Origin: an uncultured Spirochaetaceae bacterium
Lineage (GTDB): Bacteria > Spirochaetota > Spirochaetia > Treponematales > Treponemataceae
DNA length: 64,000 bases
Direction: 5' to 3'
NCBI GenBank assembly: GCA_902802305.1
Contig: CADCLG010000001.1
Span: 289,698 to 353,697, forward strand
The notes below the pieces were generated by a model. That model was not told where the DNA came from. It saw only the letters and a program-made list of their open reading frames with translations, and ran no database searches. Positions 27,729 to 36,969 of the stretch are shown here, one piece after another (within the stretch, counting starts at the first letter, position 1; each line of letters begins with the position of its first letter). Position numbers and translations under genes: made by a program.

Positions 27729-29438
27729 ATGAAAAAAAACATCACTTTTTTAGTCGGCTTATTATTTACAATGGCTTTTTCAGCTTTTGCGCAGACAAAG
27801 GGGGAAGCAAAATACGCACTTCTTATTGCAAACAGTAATTATAAAACTTTCGGAAGTCTTGCAACTCCTGTAAAAGAAGCTGAAGATTTAAAGAACACAC
27901 TTGAAAAACTCAATTTTGCAGTAACTATTGTTGAAGATGCAAGCAAAGAAAATATACTTGATGCCCTCTATGATTTTCAGCAGAAGGTTTCTAAAGCAGG
28001 AGGAGTTGCATTTTTCCATTATGGTGGTCACGCAGTACAGGTAAACGGAAAGAATTACATTATTCCAGTTGATGCTGATATTCCGGACGAAAGACGCGTT
28101 AGTACTCGTGCAGTAGATTTGGATGAAATTATGTCAAGCATGCAGGGGGATACTAATATAGTAATTCTTGATGCATGTCGAAATAATCCTTTACCGGCTA
28201 GCAGCGGACGAAGTGCTACCAGAGGTCTTGTTCTTTCTGAATTCAAACCAAAGAACTCTATCATTGTTTATTCTGCTCAGCCTGGAAAGGTTGCGCAGGA
28301 TGGTGTTTTTACTCCAATTCTTACAAAAAATCTGCTGGAAGAAAAATCATTTACGGATGTTCTGATGGATACCCGCCGCGAAGTAAGAAAAAGAACAAAT
28401 AATGAGCAGAGTCCTGGCGAATATAATGAACTTGATGCTCCTATTTATCTGGCAGGATTTGCAACAGTAAAAACTGAACAGACTGTAGTGGAAAATCCTG
28501 TTGCTTCTAAAAATCCAAATACAGTTACTACAAATAGTGTTGCTACAAATACCGCTTATACAGACAATGCTCTTGTTGAAAAAGAGGAATATGCATCAAC
28601 CTTTGATGAATATATGGCTTATGCTAAGAAAAATGATCCTGATGCTCAATATAATCTAGGGTATATGTACGAAACTGGCGATGGCGTAGACCAGGATTTA
28701 CTACAGGCAAAAAAATGGTATGAAAAAGCAGCTAAACAAGATCAACCTGATGCACAATACGCTCTGGCAGCATTATATTATTATGACAATGGTGTTATTA
28801 AACAGAATTATGCAGAAGCGAAAAAATGGTTTGAAAAGGCTGCATATAATGGTGATGACTATGCAATGAATTTGTTAGGATATATGTATGAACAAGGTCA
28901 CGGAACTAAGCAAGATTATGACGAGGCTTTGAGATGGTATTTAAAAGCTGCTGACAAAAATAATGTTTATGCTCAAAGAAATTTAGGGTTACTATATTTA
29001 AATGGAAATGGTGTAAGACAGAATTACAAATTAGCAAAAGAATGGTTCGAAAAATCTGCAGAGCAGAATAATTCTACTGCAAAAGCTTGTCTTGCTTATC
29101 TCTATATTGATGGGCTTGGTGTAAAACAGAATTATACAGAAGCAAAAAAATGGCTCGATTCTGCTGTTGAACAGGGAGACAGGCTTGCACAATTCTATCT
29201 TGGACACTTATATGAAAACGGCTATGGTGTAAAACAGAATATAGATGAAGCAATAAAATGGTACAAGCTGGCTGCTGAGCAGGGAAGTGCAGGCGCAGAA
29301 GCCAGACTAAAAGCGCTTTCAGATTATAATAATAATCAGAATGATTATGATGATTATGATTATTATGGTAGTTATGATGACTATGATAATAATGATGATT
29401 ACGATGATGATTATGATTTCTTTGATTTTTTCTATTAA
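27729..29438 (+). CDS. Exported caspase-like (C14) protein with Sel1 repeats
   Basis: 569 residues. Signal peptide (cleavage near AFAQ), then a caspase/metacaspase domain (about 25-245) with the catalytic pair His101 in HYGGHA and Cys150 in LDACRNNP. Six Sel1/TPR-like repeats follow (about 300-520; AQYNLGYMYETGDGV, KKWYEKAA), and then an acidic Asp/Tyr/Asn-rich tail ending FFDFFY. Caspase-like proteases cut after Lys, Arg or Asp; the Sel1 array is likely for protein binding. Export puts it in the periplasm or outside. GGAGA precedes the ATG; 20 bp separate it from the DUF4384 gene and 24 bp from the transglutaminase-like gene. Confidence 0.88.
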   Translation: MKKNITFLVGLLFTMAFSAFAQTKGEAKYALLIANSNYKTFGSLATPVKEAEDLKNTLEKLNFAVTIVEDASKENILDALYDFQQKVSKAGGVAFFHYGGHAVQVNGKNYIIPVDADIPDERRVSTRAVDLDEIMSSMQGDTNIVILDACRNNPLPASSGRSATRGLVLSEFKPKNSIIVYSAQPGKVAQDGVFTPILTKNLLEEKSFTDVLMDTRREVRKRTNNEQSPGEYNELDAPIYLAGFATVKTEQTVVENPVASKNPNTVTTNSVATNTAYTDNALVEKEEYASTFDEYMAYAKKNDPDAQYNLGYMYETGDGVDQDLLQAKKWYEKAAKQDQPDAQYALAALYYYDNGVIKQNYAEAKKWFEKAAYNGDDYAMNLLGYMYEQGHGTKQDYDEALRWYLKAADKNNVYAQRNLGLLYLNGNGVRQNYKLAKEWFEKSAEQNNSTAKACLAYLYIDGLGVKQNYTEAKKWLDSAVEQGDRLAQFYLGHLYENGYGVKQNIDEAIKWYKLAAEQGSAGAEARLKALSDYNNNQNDYDDYDYYGSYDDYDNNDDYDDDYDFFDFFY

Positions 29439-29462
29439 TAAGGTAATCGGGGGAATAATAAA

Positions 29463-30581
29463 ATGAAATTAAAGAAATTAGTTATTTTTTTGCTGGGAAA
29501 TATTTTTCTTTTTCACTTGAATGCCTACGATTTGGATAATCTTGATTTTTCAATTGTTCCAAAAACTCAATTTACACAGGAAAAAACAAATAAAAATCTT
29601 AAAAAGGGCGGTCTTGTTGATCCGGAATTTACTGCTATTAAAAATAAGAAGGATGTTGAAATGCCGGATATAAAGCTTTTGCGTGGATTCGAACGTTCTC
29701 CAAAAACCGATGCCTTTGGTGATACTCTTCCGGACAGCTTTCTTTTTCACCGTCAGACTCTAAAAGATAATGAAAAATCTGCTTATGACGAAATATACAA
29801 GGCTTTGATTAATGCAGAAAAAAAAATATATCTTATTACTAGAGTTACTTGTGATGAATACATTAATGCTGAAAATGCAGTTTACTATGATAATCCAGAA
29901 CTTTTCTGGTGGTGTGGGAGTAGTTCCTGGTGGTATAACAGCGATAATATTGTTACGGCAGTAGAATTTGAATATCTGTTTTCTCCAGAAGAATTAAAAG
30001 AAGCTAATAAATTATTCTTCAACAGGTCTCTTCCAGTTATCTTTTATGCAAATCTGTTAGATAATGATATGGACAAAATAAAGTACGTTCATGATTATAT
30101 TTGTCTTTCAACTGTATATGATGATGAAGCTTATGCAGCTCATAATACTGGTGGAAAACTTCAAACGGCATATAGTACAATTGTGGAATATAAGACAGTG
30201 TGTGCCGGTTATGCCAGAGCCTTTGCCTATTACATGCAGCAGCTTCGTATTCCGTGTGTAGTAGTTCGTGGGAATGGACACGCCTGGAATTTTATTGAAG
30301 TAAATGGAGACTATTATCAACTGGATGTTACCTGGGATGACGGTTATCAAAATCCGCCATATTTTAATCTTCCCCACTCAGAAATGCAAAAGATTTCCAG
30401 TCATTCACCTGAAGGTTCTTCTGTCCTTATAATAAAAAATCATCCGACAAAATCTGATCGCATGACTTATAAAAATTATTTTGGAGATATTCCAGAAGGC
30501 GTTCCTTATATTTATCAGGAGTTTAATAATCTTGCAACCGATATTTATAATCCGGCATTTGCAGAACTAATTTTACAGTAA
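29463..30581 (+). CDS. Exported transglutaminase-like protein
   Basis: 372 residues with an N-terminal signal peptide (LVIFLLGNIFLFHLNA). The C-terminal half (about 195-320) is a transglutaminase-like papain-fold domain with Cys in KTVCAGYARAFA, His in GHAWNFIEV and Asp in LDVTWDD. Bacterial members are mostly proteases or peptidases, sometimes crosslinking enzymes. The N-terminal half (about 25-190) is unrecognised and contains WWCGSSSWWYN. GGGGGAA precedes the ATG. It ends the plus-strand set started at 26668 and is followed by a terminator. Confidence 0.85.
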   Translation: MKLKKLVIFLLGNIFLFHLNAYDLDNLDFSIVPKTQFTQEKTNKNLKKGGLVDPEFTAIKNKKDVEMPDIKLLRGFERSPKTDAFGDTLPDSFLFHRQTLKDNEKSAYDEIYKALINAEKKIYLITRVTCDEYINAENAVYYDNPELFWWCGSSSWWYNSDNIVTAVEFEYLFSPEELKEANKLFFNRSLPVIFYANLLDNDMDKIKYVHDYICLSTVYDDEAYAAHNTGGKLQTAYSTIVEYKTVCAGYARAFAYYMQQLRIPCVVVRGNGHAWNFIEVNGDYYQLDVTWDDGYQNPPYFNLPHSEMQKISSHSPEGSSVLIIKNHPTKSDRMTYKNYFGDIPEGVPYIYQEFNNLATDIYNPAFAELILQ

Positions 30582-30602
30582 CGACTTTATTGGGGTTAAA
30601 TG

Positions 30603-30645
30603 AAAGGGGCTGTCCATTTTTCTTTGGATAGCCCCTTTTCTTTAT
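30603..30645. terminator. Bidirectional intrinsic terminator
   Basis: Stem AAGGGGCTGTCCA against TGGATAGCCCCTT (one G-U pair) and T-rich flank, between the transglutaminase-like gene and the converging cstA. Confidence 0.85.
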
Positions 30646-32372
30646 TAAGCGGTAGCTTTAGCACCTTTTGCCTGACGTGCAAATGTCTGAATGCCTTCAA
30701 TTACAAGAATTACAGCGAGTACAGCCATTGCAAGAGCGAAAATCAACTGGAACCAGTTGCCCCAGAAGAATGCACCTTGAGCACCAGCAGCCATAGCTCC
30801 AATCTTCTTTACAATTGTAAGAACCAAAGAAGTCAATGTAGCAGCAAGCATGAAAATCATAGGGATAAAGAACATCTTGTTGTTCTTTCCAGCTTCACCA
30901 AGCCATGCAGCAACTGCCATAAGAGCAATACCTGCGAGGAGCTGGTTAGCGGCACCAAAGAGTCCCCAGATTGCAGAAAGTTTAAGTCCACCAAGAATAC
31001 ATCCAATCAGAACCATAAGAGCTGTTCCGAAAATTGGGTTTGCAAGAAGCTTGCGGATTCCCTTTGCATCTTTCCAGCTTGCTTCTCCGTCTTTAAGGAA
31101 GAGCTCAGAGAACATAAAGCGGCTCAAGCGTGTACCTGTATCCAATGATGTCAAAGCGAATACAGAAACTGCAAGTGTAAGAAGAGCGTAGATTGTGTTG
31201 TAAACGCCACTTCCTTCTTTTCCAAAGAGAACTGCAAGACCTGCACCAAAAGCAGCAGATGGAGAACCAAATCCGCCGTTCTTGTATTTATCAAATACCA
31301 TACCAACAGCAATCAAAGAAATAATACCAAGAGCAGATTCAATAAGCATTGAACCATAACCGATAGCCTTAGCATGACTTTCGCTGTCCAGCTGTTTAGA
31401 AGAAGTACCAGTAGAAATAAGTGAGTGGAAACCAGAACAAGCACCGCAAGCAACTGTAATAAAAAGGGCAGGGAACATAGTTCCAATTCCTGTCTTCCAG
31501 CCTGTAAATGCAGGAATTGTAAAGGTTGCATTGCCTGTGAAAGCAGAACCAATAATTCCAATAAGAGCAAGAAGCATCATTGCATACAAAAGGAATGAAG
31601 AAAGATAATCACGTGGCTGGAGCAAAATCCAAACTGGAACAAGGGAAGCAATTGCAATATAAAGACCAATGAATACAATCCATGCAGTTCGTGTCATTGC
31701 AAAACCAACATTCAAACCAAGAATTGTGATAAGAACAATTCCTACAATTCCAATGATTGTAGCTGGCAATGTTTTTAGACCACATTTATTTGTAATAATT
31801 CCGTATACGATAGCGAGGACAATAAAAAGAAGAGAAATCATAGCTGTTGACTGATTTCCTGTAGGATTTTTTACAAAGCCAAAGGTTTTTCCAGCATCTG
31901 CGGCAGTAAAGAAAGTTCCTGCAACAACGTTTACGAAGGAAGCAATTACAAGAATAAGAACGAGAAGTGCAAAGATGATAAAGAGTTTCTTTGCTTTTGA
32001 ACCCATTGAATCCTTGATGATTTCGCCTACAGATTTTCCATCGTGACGAATAGAAGCAAACAGAGAACCAAAGTCCTGAAGACCGCCGAAGAAAATACCT
32101 CCGACTACACACCACAAGAATACAGGAACCCAACCAAAAACGGCAGCCTGAATAGGACCGTTAATTGGACCAGCTCCTGCAATTGATGAGAAGTGGTGTC
32201 CCATCAGAACGGCTGGTTTTGCCGGAACATAATCAACACCGTCAGTTTTTTCATGAGCAGGTGTTTTTCTTGCAGGGTCAATGCCCCACTGCTTTGCAAG
32301 CCAGGAACCATAGAAAATATAGCCGACTAAAAGCAAAGCGACCGCAGCAATAATGATAAGTAATGCTGTCAT
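30645..32372 (-). CDS. cstA: Carbon starvation protein CstA family transporter
   Basis: 575 residues with about 15 membrane helices. Family marks include DGVDYVPAKPAVLMGHHFSSIAG as a region (split here by position about 46-68), GPIQAAVFGWVPVFLW, and ACSGFHSLISTGTSSKQL. CstA/BtsT proteins import peptides or pyruvate at the inner membrane under carbon limitation. GGAGG lies ahead of the ATG. A gene of unknown function ends 12 bp upstream and is likely in the same operon. The symbol denotes the family; peptide versus pyruvate use is not resolved. Confidence 0.92.
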   Translation of the reverse strand: MTALLIIIAAVALLLVGYIFYGSWLAKQWGIDPARKTPAHEKTDGVDYVPAKPAVLMGHHFSSIAGAGPINGPIQAAVFGWVPVFLWCVVGGIFFGGLQDFGSLFASIRHDGKSVGEIIKDSMGSKAKKLFIIFALLVLILVIASFVNVVAGTFFTAADAGKTFGFVKNPTGNQSTAMISLLFIVLAIVYGIITNKCGLKTLPATIIGIVGIVLITILGLNVGFAMTRTAWIVFIGLYIAIASLVPVWILLQPRDYLSSFLLYAMMLLALIGIIGSAFTGNATFTIPAFTGWKTGIGTMFPALFITVACGACSGFHSLISTGTSSKQLDSESHAKAIGYGSMLIESALGIISLIAVGMVFDKYKNGGFGSPSAAFGAGLAVLFGKEGSGVYNTIYALLTLAVSVFALTSLDTGTRLSRFMFSELFLKDGEASWKDAKGIRKLLANPIFGTALMVLIGCILGGLKLSAIWGLFGAANQLLAGIALMAVAAWLGEAGKNNKMFFIPMIFMLAATLTSLVLTIVKKIGAMAAGAQGAFFWGNWFQLIFALAMAVLAVILVIEGIQTFARQAKGAKATA

Positions 32373-32384
32373 CTTTTTTTCCTC

Positions 32385-32921
32385 CTAAAAAGATTTCAAA
32401 CAAAAAATATTTTTTTCCAGCAGCTTACGGTAATCTTTACCGAATCTGTTGTAATAAATGCCATGTTTTTCAGTTTGATTTTCCATCTCATTCCCATTTC
32501 CAACTTCAACAACGGCAAGCTTAAAATTGCTCCATCCCCAGAAGCTGAACTTATAGGATTTATAAAGCTTTGTTTTTTTGATTGCTTCTTTTGCCTCGTC
32601 ATCAACTTTTTCTGCAATGATAATAAGGGTAACGTCAGAATTGCGGTGACCGCTATGAGGTTTGATCAGAGAAAGTCCTTTTTCCCATGCAAGTTTTGTC
32701 AATTCTTCTAATGCATGGGTATCCAGATTTTCAATTGTTGTGAAATAAACAAATTCATTGGAATCAATATCTGCAATATGAGCAGAGCGCACAAGAAAAT
32801 ATTGCTCGTTATGAGAGCGGAATTCTGCTTGAGCACAGAAGGGCGGGTCAGAAACTTTTTTTACAGTATAATACCGTTCAAATGCCGGTAAAACTTTTTC
32901 AATTACTTGGGGAAGCTCCAT
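32385..32921 (-). CDS. Protein of unknown function upstream of cstA
   Basis: 178 residues from the ATG at 32921, with AAAGG ahead; a GTG at 32930 is also in frame. No recognised domain, no signal peptide or membrane segment. It shows an alternating alpha/beta pattern with SGHRNSDVTLIIIAEKVDDE and a conserved-looking SFWGWSNFKLAVVEVG. The short gap to cstA implies a shared transcript and perhaps a regulatory or accessory role for the transporter, which is inference. Confidence 0.7.
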   Translation of the reverse strand: MELPQVIEKVLPAFERYYTVKKVSDPPFCAQAEFRSHNEQYFLVRSAHIADIDSNEFVYFTTIENLDTHALEELTKLAWEKGLSLIKPHSGHRNSDVTLIIIAEKVDDEAKEAIKKTKLYKSYKFSFWGWSNFKLAVVEVGNGNEMENQTEKHGIYYNRFGKDYRKLLEKNIFCLKSF

Positions 32922-33089
32922 TGCTAACACCTTTTTAAAAATTATAAGTCAGGAATAATTAAGTGTCAATAAAAAACTTTAGTCTGCTTGCAGAATCTCT
33001 GGAAGAATTTGAACAAAAAGCCTTTTTATGATACAGTCAATAGAAATATCAATTAATGGCACAAGCCGGTGTCGTAAAGGAAGTATAAA

Positions 33090-34568
33090 ATGGCAAACGA
33101 AAAAGATACACATGCGTGTACATTAGACAAAATCATTTCACTTTGTAAAAGAAGAGGCTTTGTATATCAGGCTTCAGAAATCTATGGTGGTCAGGCTGGA
33201 GCATGGGATTATGGTCCTTTAGGTGTTGATTTCAAACGAAACATCCAGAATGAATGGTGGCATTACATGACTCAGCTTCACGATGATGTAGTTGGTCTTG
33301 ATTCTGCAATTTTCCAGCATCACACAACCTGGAAGGCATCTGGTCACGTAGATCACTTCTCAGACCCAATGGTAGACTGTCTTGAGTGTCAGGCACGCCA
33401 CAGAGCAGATAAACTTATTGAAGACTTTGTTGCTGCAAACCCAGATATTAATCCTGGAAAACCTGTTGATACAATGACTCACGAAGAAATGAAAGCCTTC
33501 ATCGACGCAAATATCAATTGTCCAACCTGTGGAAGCAAAAATAAAAAATATACCGCAGTTCGCGAGTTCAACCTTATGTTCAAAACCTATCAGGGACCGA
33601 TTGCAGATGAATCACATCTTATTTATCTCCGTCCTGAAACCTGTCAGGGTATTTTTACAGATTTCAAGAGCATTGTTCAGTCAAACCGCATGAAGGTGCC
33701 TTTTGGTGTAGCTCAGGTTGGTAAATCCTTCCGTAACGAAATCATTTTCAAGAACTTTATTTTCCGTACCTGTGAGTTTGAACAGATGGAAATGGAATAT
33801 TTCTGTAAACCAGGTACAGAAGATGAAACTTTTGAACGCTGGAGAAATGAACGCTGGAACTTCTACTTAAAGTACGGTATTCCAGAAAAACAGCTCAAAT
33901 GGCATCATCATGACAAGCTCGCTCACTACGCTAAGGACGCTTACGATATTACTTACAACTTCCCAATCGGATTTGAAGAGGTTGAAGGTATCCATTCCCG
34001 CACTGACTTTGACCTTAGCCAGCACATGGAATATTCTAAAAAGGATATGTCTTACATCGATCAGGAAGACGGAAACAAAAAATACATTCCTTATGTTGTT
34101 GAAACTTCTGCTGGTCTTAACCGCAACTTCCTCATGTTCCTTTGTGAAGCTTATGAAGAAGAAAACGTTGGAACAGACGGAAAAGAAGATTACAGAACAG
34201 TTCTTCACCTTGATCCACGTCTTGCTCCTATTACAGTTGCAGTTCTTCCTTTGATGAAAAAAGACGGACTTGCAGAAAAAGCAAAAGAAATCCAGCACAT
34301 GCTCAAGGAAGATTTTGTTACTGATTATGATACTTCTGGAACTGTTGGAAAGCGCTATCGCCGCCAGGATGAAGTTGGTACACCATTCTGCGTAACTGTA
34401 GACTACGATACAATTCAGGAAAAGAAAGAAGACGGTTCTGCAAATGAACTTTATAACACTGTAACAGTTCGTTTCCGCGATTCAATGGCTCAGGAACGAG
34501 TTTCACTTGATGATTTAGTTCCTTTTATCCAGAAAGCAATTAAAAATTATAAACCTGTTGTAAGGTAA
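33090..34568 (+). CDS. glyQS: Glycyl-tRNA synthetase, single-chain (alpha2) type
   Basis: 492 residues. A class II synthetase that charges tRNA-Gly. Typical marks: ASEIYGGQAGAWDYGPLG at the N-terminus, WKASGHVDHFSDPMVDC, class II motif 2 in SFRNEI and TCEFEQMEME, and motif 3 with ETSAGLNRNFLMFL. A Cys cluster (DCLECQARHRADKL and CPTCGSKNKKY) may hold zinc. AAGGAAG precedes the ATG, and a plausible promoter (TTGAAC at 33009, 17 bp, TACAGT at 33032) lies about 50 bp ahead. No T-box leader is seen. An aldo/keto reductase-like gene follows 5 bp later. Confidence 0.95.
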   Translation: MANEKDTHACTLDKIISLCKRRGFVYQASEIYGGQAGAWDYGPLGVDFKRNIQNEWWHYMTQLHDDVVGLDSAIFQHHTTWKASGHVDHFSDPMVDCLECQARHRADKLIEDFVAANPDINPGKPVDTMTHEEMKAFIDANINCPTCGSKNKKYTAVREFNLMFKTYQGPIADESHLIYLRPETCQGIFTDFKSIVQSNRMKVPFGVAQVGKSFRNEIIFKNFIFRTCEFEQMEMEYFCKPGTEDETFERWRNERWNFYLKYGIPEKQLKWHHHDKLAHYAKDAYDITYNFPIGFEEVEGIHSRTDFDLSQHMEYSKKDMSYIDQEDGNKKYIPYVVETSAGLNRNFLMFLCEAYEEENVGTDGKEDYRTVLHLDPRLAPITVAVLPLMKKDGLAEKAKEIQHMLKEDFVTDYDTSGTVGKRYRRQDEVGTPFCVTVDYDTIQEKKEDGSANELYNTVTVRFRDSMAQERVSLDDLVPFIQKAIKNYKPVVR

Positions 34569-34573
34569 TTTTT

Positions 34574-35335
34574 GTGGAATATATAAGACTTGGTAAAACA
34601 AATCTTTTAGTTTCTCGGGTGTCATTTGGAGCAATGCGGCTTACTGATAGTGTAGGTACTGATGATGCAGCTCTGATTATCCGTAAGGCTTATGATTCAG
34701 GAATTAATTTTTTTGATTCAACCCATAAAGTTCTTCTCAGCGAGCAGCTTTTGGGTGATGCCCTTTATGACATCCGCCGCAATGTTTTTCTTTCGACTTC
34801 TACAAGAGGAAAAACTGCAAAAGAAATTACCGAAGATTTGGAAGCAAGTCTTATGGCCCTTCATACAGACAGTGTGGATTTGTTCCAGCTGGAAATTGAA
34901 AAGTTCTTGCCATTACCGGGTGGGGCAGACAAGATTTACGATACCCTTGAAACATTAAAAAATCAAAGCAAAATCAAGCATTTTGGAATTATCACTACAA
35001 ATTACGAAACTGCAAAAAAAGTTGCTGAATCCAATCTTTATGAAACCCTGCAGTTTCCTTTTAATGTATTAAGCTCTGAACAGGCTGTTGAAATTGTAAA
35101 GCTCTGTGAAGAAAATGACATTGGTTTTATAGCAATGCAGCCTTTAGGTGGTGGACTTCTGGAAAATGTTCCTATTGCCTATGGATTTTTGTCTCAGTTT
35201 GAATCTGTTGTTCCTTTGTGGGGCGTTCAGAAAATGGAAGAACTGGAGCAAATCCTTTATTTTAACGAACACCCGCCTGTTATTGATGAAAAATTTCAGG
35301 CTGATGTAAACAATTTACGAAACTTCTTTAATTAG
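34574..35335 (+). CDS. Aldo/keto reductase-like protein lacking catalytic residues
   Basis: 253 residues from GTG at 34574; AAGG overlaps the glyQS stop. It has the AKR barrel start (IRLGKTNLLVSRVSFGAM) and the conserved Asp48 in NFFDSTHK. Of the catalytic tetrad Asp-Tyr-Lys-His, the Tyr position is Val53, the Lys position is Ser76 (FLSTST) and the His position is Glu107 (LFQLEIE). The chain is also shorter than the usual 300 or so. It is therefore probably not an NADPH reductase; it may be a binding or scaffold protein. The open frame is intact, so it is kept under selection or only recently decayed. Likely in an operon with glyQS. Confidence 0.8.
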   Translation: MEYIRLGKTNLLVSRVSFGAMRLTDSVGTDDAALIIRKAYDSGINFFDSTHKVLLSEQLLGDALYDIRRNVFLSTSTRGKTAKEITEDLEASLMALHTDSVDLFQLEIEKFLPLPGGADKIYDTLETLKNQSKIKHFGIITTNYETAKKVAESNLYETLQFPFNVLSSEQAVEIVKLCEENDIGFIAMQPLGGGLLENVPIAYGFLSQFESVVPLWGVQKMEELEQILYFNEHPPVIDEKFQADVNNLRNFFN

Positions 35336-35416
35336 AAAATATAATTAATAATCTAGAAATATTCAGAATCAAATTATCAAATCAAGAGAACATGTTTATT
35401 TAACCGAATATTTTAT

Positions 35417-36946
35417 TTAGCTGAACATGTTGATGTCGATGTCTTCCATTCCCTCGTCAGCAGAATGAGAAGCCTTGGATGACTGCTTTTCTGAGGCATT
35501 TGAGTCTGTCTGACTGTTATTTGCGCTGACAGAAAATTGCTCTTCATCAATTTCTTCAAGTAATTCACCCTGTATTTCTGGTAACAGTTCTGCATTTTCA
35601 ATTTCTTGAGGACCTGCTGCGGAAACATCATTTTTAGAAGGCTCCGCCTGTATTTTTTTACCAGATTCTTCGGCTTCTTTTTCTTTAACAATATTAATTA
35701 TATCTTCCTTTTCCTTGCGGTTCAAAATTCTCAGGATATGAACAGAATCTTTATTTGTATGATAAATTACAGGTTCACCATTCTCATCTTTATCAAGCAA
35801 TAGTTGAACTACAGGGGATTTTGGATCGTCCTGATTTGTATCTACGACAACACCTATTTTTCTGTTGGAAAGATAAACATAGGAACCAATCGGGTAAAGG
35901 GAAACTGTACAGAAAAGGGCTTTTACTATAGCTGGATTATATGCATGATCCGTATTTCTCAAAAGCTCCAGATAAGCATTAAAGTTATAGCTTTCTTCTC
36001 TAAAGCCCCGTGCCGAGGTAATTGCTTCAAAGGAACAGGCTACAGAAATAATCTTTGCAATGGAAGAGATTTTTTCGGCACTGAGTTTTCTCGGATAGCC
36101 GGTTCCGTTTTCCCTTTCATGATGTTCAAGAACTCCCAACTGAATTGTTGGCGGAAAATCCAAATCTCTAAGAATCTGGTAGCCAAAAAGCGTATGCTTT
36201 GTAATCTGGATTTTTTCTCCCGGTGTAAGCTTCTTGTCGGTAATATACATTTGAGGAGGCAGTCTTAACATTCCAATTTCATGAAGAATACAGGCTGTTC
36301 CCAACTCCTTGATTTTTGAAAAAGGCATTCTCATGAACATGGCGATTGTGATTGCAATAATCGTTGTACGCATAGTGTGGATTATGAGAAAGTTTTTTCC
36401 TGTGTTTTCAAAAACAGGATTAATTCGCAGAATGTAACGCTGATTGTTTTTTATGAATCCACATAATTCTTCTACAGTTTCTGCAATTTCATCCTTATCA
36501 ATTTCCTTGTGGGTTGCATAGTGTGTGAATACGCTTTCTATATAGTTTGAATATTCATCATAAACCCGCTGAACCATCTGCATTCGAGATTTATCGCTTC
36601 CATCAAGCTGAGAATTTCTGGAATTTTCTAGAGCTTTTTTTACAGATTCGCCTATTTTATTCTTGCCTTTTTCGGCTTCATCTTCATCTTCGATACTGCC
36701 AAAATCAATTTTACCATCGGAGCCTTTTGAGTTTGAATCATTGCCAGAAGCAGCAGAGCTAGCCGCAGCCTGACCGATAACTCCGCCTTGTGTAAGAACC
36801 CTGTCAAATTCCCAAAGCTTCAATGCATCTTTTAAGCCTTGTGTAAAGGGGCAGCCCTTTGGCAATAAAAGAACATTCTCGTCGAGCATCAAGTCATCTG
36901 TGAAAAGTATGTTTTCCCGTAAAGAATCTAAAGCTATACTCTGCAT
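35417..36946 (-). CDS. HD-GYP domain protein with altered metal ligands
   Basis: 509 residues. The HD-GYP region (about 170-345) is recognised by EHHERENGTGYPRKL. Such domains degrade cyclic di-GMP. Here the HDIGK motif reads HEIGM and the usual V-x-D-x-x-D-A-L-T reads VACSFEAIT, so several metal-binding Asp are replaced. A small beta domain follows (about 350-430; PIGSYVYLSNRKIGVVV), as in other HD-GYP proteins of treponemes I recall. The N-terminal part (about 1-150) contains low-complexity Ser/Gly and Lys/Glu stretches; the last 70 residues are acidic and disordered. It may sense rather than hydrolyse cyclic di-GMP. Confidence 0.8.
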   Translation of the reverse strand: MQSIALDSLRENILFTDDLMLDENVLLLPKGCPFTQGLKDALKLWEFDRVLTQGGVIGQAAASSAASGNDSNSKGSDGKIDFGSIEDEDEAEKGKNKIGESVKKALENSRNSQLDGSDKSRMQMVQRVYDEYSNYIESVFTHYATHKEIDKDEIAETVEELCGFIKNNQRYILRINPVFENTGKNFLIIHTMRTTIIAITIAMFMRMPFSKIKELGTACILHEIGMLRLPPQMYITDKKLTPGEKIQITKHTLFGYQILRDLDFPPTIQLGVLEHHERENGTGYPRKLSAEKISSIAKIISVACSFEAITSARGFREESYNFNAYLELLRNTDHAYNPAIVKALFCTVSLYPIGSYVYLSNRKIGVVVDTNQDDPKSPVVQLLLDKDENGEPVIYHTNKDSVHILRILNRKEKEDIINIVKEKEAEESGKKIQAEPSKNDVSAAGPQEIENAELLPEIQGELLEEIDEEQFSVSANNSQTDSNASEKQSSKASHSADEGMEDIDINMFS

Positions 36947-36969
36947 TTTTTAATCTCCGCTTTTAATCA

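Noticed and set aside
30600..31148. 182-codon plus-strand frame opposite cstA
   Set aside because: Begins in the terminator and runs antisense to a clear transporter gene.
32931..33089. T-box riboswitch before glyQS
   Set aside because: The gap is only 168 bp, and no T-box sequence or terminator pair is visible.
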